Source: CAZDHT01 sp964505325
Lineage (GTDB): Bacteria; Planctomycetota; PUPC01
Length of the DNA stretch: 11,501 nt
Assembly (NCBI GenBank): GCA_964505325.1
Contig: CAZDHT010000178.1
Coordinates: 1 to 11,501, forward strand
Direction of reading: 5' to 3'
In this document: one piece after another, positions 8,939 to 11,501 of the stretch
How positions within the stretch are numbered: position 1 is the first letter of the stretch
Layout of the letters: every line of letters begins with the position of its first letter
Notes under the pieces: model-generated
The model's database searches: none
Told to the model about the DNA's origin: nothing
The model's input: only the letters and a program-made list of their open reading frames with translations
Made by a program: the position numbers and the translations under genes

Positions 8939-10125
8939 TTTGGCGCCCCCTTCGCAGCTCCAATCGTCGCGCCATTCACCTGCGTTCCCGCTTGGCCGCC
9001 GCCCTCTTGCCCGGGGCCTGGGAAGTCGGATGGCGCCCTCAGCGGAAGAACTCGCGGCTCCCGAACTCCCTGCTGAATGCGGCGGAGCGCGGGCACCTCG
9101 GCCAGGAAGACGTCGAACACGTTCGAGTCAAAGTGCGACTCGCACTGCTCCTTCATCACTTGAAGCGCTTCCTCTTCGCGCATCGCGGGACGGTAGACGC
9201 GCTTGTGCACGAGGGCGTCATAGACATCGAGCACGCCGACGATGCGCGCCGCCTCGGGGATGTCGTCGCCAGACAGTCCGAACGGGTAGCCCGAACCGTC
9301 CCACTTCTCGTGGTGGCAGAGCGCCACATCTCGCGCCAGGTTCAGCAGCGGGATATGTGTCCCCTCGAGAATCCGCCCGCCGATGGTCGTGTGCTTCTCC
9401 ATCGCCTTCCGTTCTTCCGGCGTGAGCTTCCCTGGCTTCAGCAAGACGGAATCGGGGACCCCGATTTTGCCCACGTCGTGCACGGCGGCGGCGAGGCTGA
9501 GGAACTCCGCCTGTTCTTCCGAATACCCCAACCGCCGGCCGAGCGCACCGGCGTACCGGCCGATGCGCCGGATGTGGGAGCCGCTTTCGTCGTGCCGGTA
9601 TTCCTGTGCCGCGATCAGCCGCAGGGCGATCTCCCGGCGGGAGAGCCGGATGTCCTCCGTCTGCTCGCGGATGGTCTCTTCCAGGCCGCGTTCGTAGTCC
9701 TGTTTCTCCAGCAGCATCTTCCGCCGCTCCAGTGCGTTGACGACATTGATGACGACCTCGTTGCGTTTGAACGGCTTGACCACGTACCCGTAGGCGCCCG
9801 TTTCCAAGGCGCGGATCGCCGCTTCGCGGTCGTCGACAGCCGTCGCCATCACGACGGCCACGTCCGGGAAGCGCTCGCCGACCAAGCGCAACAGGTCCAT
9901 GCCCGACTTGCCGGGCAGCCGGATGTCGGCGATTACCAGGGAGACGGCGTCGCGTTCAAGCAGCTCCTCCGCGTGCTCGACGTCTTCCGTGGTTTCGCAG
10001 GCGTATCCCTCAGCCGACAGCCACCGTGCGAGGAGCTCGCGCACGGGCGGCTCGTCATCGACGATCAGGAGCCGCGCAAGGTTGCCGTTCTGCTCAGAGG
10101 GTGGCGGGTTAGTGCGTTGGGTCAT
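8935..10125 (-). CDS. Response regulator with HD-GYP phosphodiesterase domain (RpfG-like)
   Basis: 396 residues. The receiver (15-135) has Asp23/Asp24, phospho-acceptor Asp67 in VIADIRLPGKSG, Thr95 and Lys118. A helical linker (about 135-175) leads to the HD-GYP domain (about 176-345), which hydrolyses c-di-GMP. Visible metal and substrate residues: His184, His216-Asp217 in VHDVGKIGV, His245, His271/His272 in CHHEKWDGSGYP, and Asp300/Asp303 in VLDVYDAL. The GYP motif is intact (residues 279-281). The last 40 or so residues are a Gly/Pro-rich tail without visible fold. ATG 10125 has GAGGAGGGG just upstream; an in-frame ATG at 10173 would add 16 residues unlike a receiver start. It is the first gene of the operon, overlapping the hybrid kinase by 4 bp, and opposes the GGDEF protein encoded two genes on. 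Confidence 0.96.
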   Translation of the reverse strand: MTQRTNPPPSEQNGNLARLLIVDDEPPVRELLARWLSAEGYACETTEDVEHAEELLERDAVSLVIADIRLPGKSGMDLLRLVGERFPDVAVVMATAVDDREAAIRALETGAYGYVVKPFKRNEVVINVVNALERRKMLLEKQDYERGLEETIREQTEDIRLSRREIALRLIAAQEYRHDESGSHIRRIGRYAGALGRRLGYSEEQAEFLSLAAAVHDVGKIGVPDSVLLKPGKLTPEERKAMEKHTTIGGRILEGTHIPLLNLARDVALCHHEKWDGSGYPFGLSGDDIPEAARIVGVLDVYDALVHKRVYRPAMREEEALQVMKEQCESHFDSNVFDVFLAEVPALRRIQQGVREPRVLPLRAPSDFPGPGQEGGGQAGTQVNGATIGAAKGAPK

Positions 10126-10130
10126 GTGCT

Positions 10131-10154
10131 CCCCTCCTCCGGCGCCCAGGCGCC
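10131..10154 (-). promoter_or_regulatory. Strong ribosome site next to a GGCGCC inverted repeat
   Basis: The minus strand carries GGCGCCTGGGCGCC (10141-10154) directly before GGAGGAGGGG (10131-10140) and the ATG at 10125. The repeat can pair on itself next to the ribosome site, which could modulate initiation of the first operon gene. In GC-rich DNA this may be chance. Confidence 0.35.
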
Positions 10155-10223
10155 AGTGCAGATAGGTGTGCAAGGAAAAGCGTCGCTGGCGCGCCCAGGG
10201 CCGTCGGGGCCAACCACCGTCGC

Positions 10224-10253
10224 ATTAGATGCGCGTGATGTCGACGCCGGCAA
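10224..10253 (-). promoter_or_regulatory. Possible promoter of the c-di-GMP operon
   Basis: Minus strand TTGCCG (10248-10253, four of six) and TCTAAT (10224-10229, five of six) with an 18-nt spacer, about 100 nt before the ATG at 10125. It is the best sigma-70-like match I found in this leader but is far weaker than the promoter near 4030. Confidence 0.3.
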
Positions 10254-10288
10254 CCCTGGGCCGGCCGTGTGACAGAGCGAACCGAGTG

Positions 10289-10420
10289 CCATTGCTGGCA
10301 TCTCCTCGGCCTCTCGGCCGATGCTCTGCTCACAGCCTGTGCTGGCCCCTCTCCCAGGAACCAGTGGCAGTATCGTCATTCGCGGCAGGCAATTCAGCAG
10401 AAGAGCATGATTTCTTGTTG
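10289..10420 (-). repeat. Left copy of a diverged inverted repeat
   Basis: Read on the minus strand this segment resembles 10980-11096 on the plus strand. The best part (10326-10362) contains GGTTCC, GGGAGAGG, CACAGGCTG and GAGCAG in the same order and spacing as 11038-11074. The match then resumes after an extra insert of about 18-20 bases here, with GAGATGCC and AATGGCA. Outside the core it is only suggestive. Confidence 0.6.
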
Positions 10421-10578
10421 CTCCTTCCCGCGCGTCGTGCCGGGGCGGGTCCCACCGGTGTGCCTCGCGAAAACCGTATCCGCCGGCGAAACGGCCAGTG
10501 ATTCAAGAGGCTCTGGATCGTCCGACGGCGGACGAGATGATGGCGCCTGTGGTCCGCGCTAAGCCAGGCGTGCCCGCG

Positions 10579-10779
10579 GACAAGGCCGCTTCGCCAACCC
10601 CGCCAAAGCCTTGAGAGCCAGACCCAGAATACACGATCCCTTGGCCGGAGGCGCGGTCGCTTCACGGACTGCCGCAGTGCGGCCAGCTGCTGCCGCAAAG
10701 CCAGGTTCTCAGCGGCCAAAGCCGCGCGGCAGGTCAGGATGCCTCGGAAGAAGACAAGGATTGCTCTCAGCATGCCCAT
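10579..10779 (-). pseudogene. N-terminal stub of an IS transposase (integrase-type)
   Basis: The 67 residues from ATG 10779 match the start of a common family of integrase-core transposases: FFRGILTCRAALAAENLALR, QQLAALRQSVKRPRLRPRDR, then VFWVWLSRLWRGWRS. In that family a DNA-binding stretch and then the DDE catalytic core should follow. Here the frame stays open to 10330, but the sequence after about residue 67 no longer resembles the family and runs into the inverted repeat. The element is therefore truncated and cannot transpose. It lies between the two inverted-repeat copies and just upstream of the c-di-GMP operon. Confidence 0.72.
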
Positions 10780-10979
10780 TTCCGCTCCCGAATGCTGGTC
10801 ATCGAGCCAATACCATTGGCCGAAGGTCAGGCCTCCAGGAGTGTCGTAAGCCCAAGTATACCAAAGGCAACGGCATTTGCGGGAGGGACAGCCGGTTGTC
10901 TCTCTGCGCGTGCCAGTCGCTGCGAGGCCCTCTCACCATCGGTGTGCGGCCGTGAGGCGAACGGACAAGGCCTGCAAGA
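10780..10979. other. No recognisable gene
   Basis: About 200 bases between the transposase stub and the right repeat copy. Short open frames exist on both strands, but none has a convincing ribosome site together with a recognisable domain. I see no tRNA, terminator or array. It is probably decayed sequence. Confidence 0.55.
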
Positions 10980-11096
10980 ACGACAAAATGCGGCTCTCGT
11001 TGTTAATTCGCCGCTCGAAAAAACCGATAATGGATGTGGTTCCGGGAGAGGGAGCCGACACAGGCTGCGAGCAGGTCAGGAGATGCCGGAATGGCA
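10980..11096 (+). repeat. Right copy of a diverged inverted repeat
   Basis: Partner of 10289-10420 in opposite orientation. The core 11038-11074 shares nearly all positions with the left copy apart from a few substitutions and two single-base indels. The pair brackets the transposase stub, so the copies could be old terminal or dispersed repeats of a mobile element. Confidence 0.6.
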
Positions 11097-11197
11097 AATC
11101 CTATCTGCGCTGCCGGCCCTTGGACGGCTTTCGCGTCAGATCCACACATAGCCAGCCTGCCCGCAGATATCGTCCGCGAAGCTGACCGTACGGGTCT

Positions 11198-11242
11198 GTC
11201 CTGCACATCTTGTTCGTCGAGGACAACCCGGGTCAAGCGGAT
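11198..11242 (+). pseudogene. Fragment of a response-regulator receiver start
   Basis: The frame beginning at 11198 reads VLHILFVEDNPGQAD, the typical first strand and acidic pocket of a receiver domain (compare the common start ILLVEDNPGDAD). After that it leaves the family and stops near 11280. It has no start codon of its own in this frame after the stop at 11183. It overlaps the following kinase fragment in another frame. Confidence 0.6.
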
Positions 11243-11354
11243 AGTCGAGGTGCACGGCGGGCGCGTCTGGGTCGAATCTGAGGGCGCGGGCCACGGAAGT
11301 GCGTTCTGTTTCACAATACCAGGGAAAACGGAAGGGAAAAACCGTGAGCGATGA
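11232..11354 (+). pseudogene. C-terminal fragment of a sensor histidine kinase ATPase domain
   Basis: The last 40 codons of a kinase are visible: VKRIVEVHGGRVWVESEGAG followed by HGSAFCFTIP and a short basic tail, then TGA. This is the end of a HATPase domain just after its GLGL motif. Nothing upstream in this frame belongs to a kinase, since the sequence before 11232 is receiver-like in another frame. The stop overlaps a GTG-started frame at 11344, as in many kinase/regulator pairs. Confidence 0.75.
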
Positions 11355-11501
11355 GAAGGAATCGGACAACCCTGTCTCCCTGCATGTGTCTGGGAGGTCC
11401 ACCGCAGATTTCTACTTGAACCGGGGGCAACTGCCCTCCGCCCCCACATTCTGTGTTGCAGAGCGCTGGCGGCGATGGTACTTCTTTTGGCGCGCCGGTC
11501 G
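11344..11501 (+). CDS. Unrecognised open frame at the window edge, possibly the remains of a regulator gene
   Basis: GTG 11344 overlaps the kinase fragment's stop by 11 bases and starts VSDEKESDNPVSLH, the kind of leader seen before a receiver domain in kinase/regulator pairs. The next residues (VSGRSTADFYLNRG and on) do not look like a receiver. The frame stays open to the end of the window. It may be broken at about base 11385 or continue as an unknown protein. Confidence 0.25.
   Translation, partial: MSDEKESDNPVSLHVSGRSTADFYLNRGQLPSAPTFCVAERWRRWYFFWRAG

Noticed and set aside
10193..10261. GCCCAGGG / CCCTGGGC inverted pair around the weak promoter upstream of the HD-GYP gene
   Set aside because: Only 8 bp with a 53-base spacer in very GC-rich DNA; chance is a sufficient explanation.

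Overview
The window looks like a GC-rich environmental bacterium, probably from a metagenome assembly: it contains a 100-N scaffold gap. The dense PAS-kinase and c-di-GMP signalling and the GC-rich codon use would fit Planctomycetota or the former Deltaproteobacteria, but no marker gene fixes the lineage, so this placement is weak. Every convincing gene lies on the minus strand, so the biological order runs from high to low coordinates.

Right edge (about 10,130-11,501): a decayed zone with no intact gene. It holds the N-terminal stub of an IS-type transposase, a diverged inverted repeat of roughly 120 bp on either side of that stub, and plus-strand scraps of a kinase/response-regulator pair (the first strand of a receiver domain and the last 40 residues of a histidine kinase) joined in different frames.

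Middle (10,125-4,107): a compact three-gene operon with 4-bp ATGA overlaps at both junctions. It encodes a receiver/HD-GYP c-di-GMP phosphodiesterase, a 1306-residue membrane hybrid histidine kinase (4-helix-type sensor, HAMP, GAF-like, three PAS, HisKA, HATPase, receiver, HPt), and a receiver/GGDEF diguanylate cyclase. All catalytic motifs I could check are present. The layout suggests one kinase controlling both synthesis and breakdown of c-di-GMP.

Left (4,032-1): a second minus-strand cluster behind a good sigma-70-type promoter (TTGACA, 16-nt spacer, TATCCT). In order it encodes an excisionase-type HTH/receiver protein, a 53-residue zinc-ribbon protein, a short transposase-like HTH ORF, CheD (receptor glutamine deamidase), and a large soluble PAS/GAF-like histidine kinase that runs off the window at its H-box. 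Two 10-bp tandem repeats overlap the -10 element.

The most interesting point is the pairing of CheD, with no other chemotaxis gene in view, with a kinase 14 nt downstream. The kinase's coiled coil is built from heptads of the type NQQLRAA, which contain the A-x-x-Q-Q-x-x-A pattern that I recall for CheD substrate sites in chemoreceptors. This suggests, but does not prove, a CheD-modified histidine kinase. The same heptad DNA is what broke the assembly: identical 30-bp copies flank the N gap.
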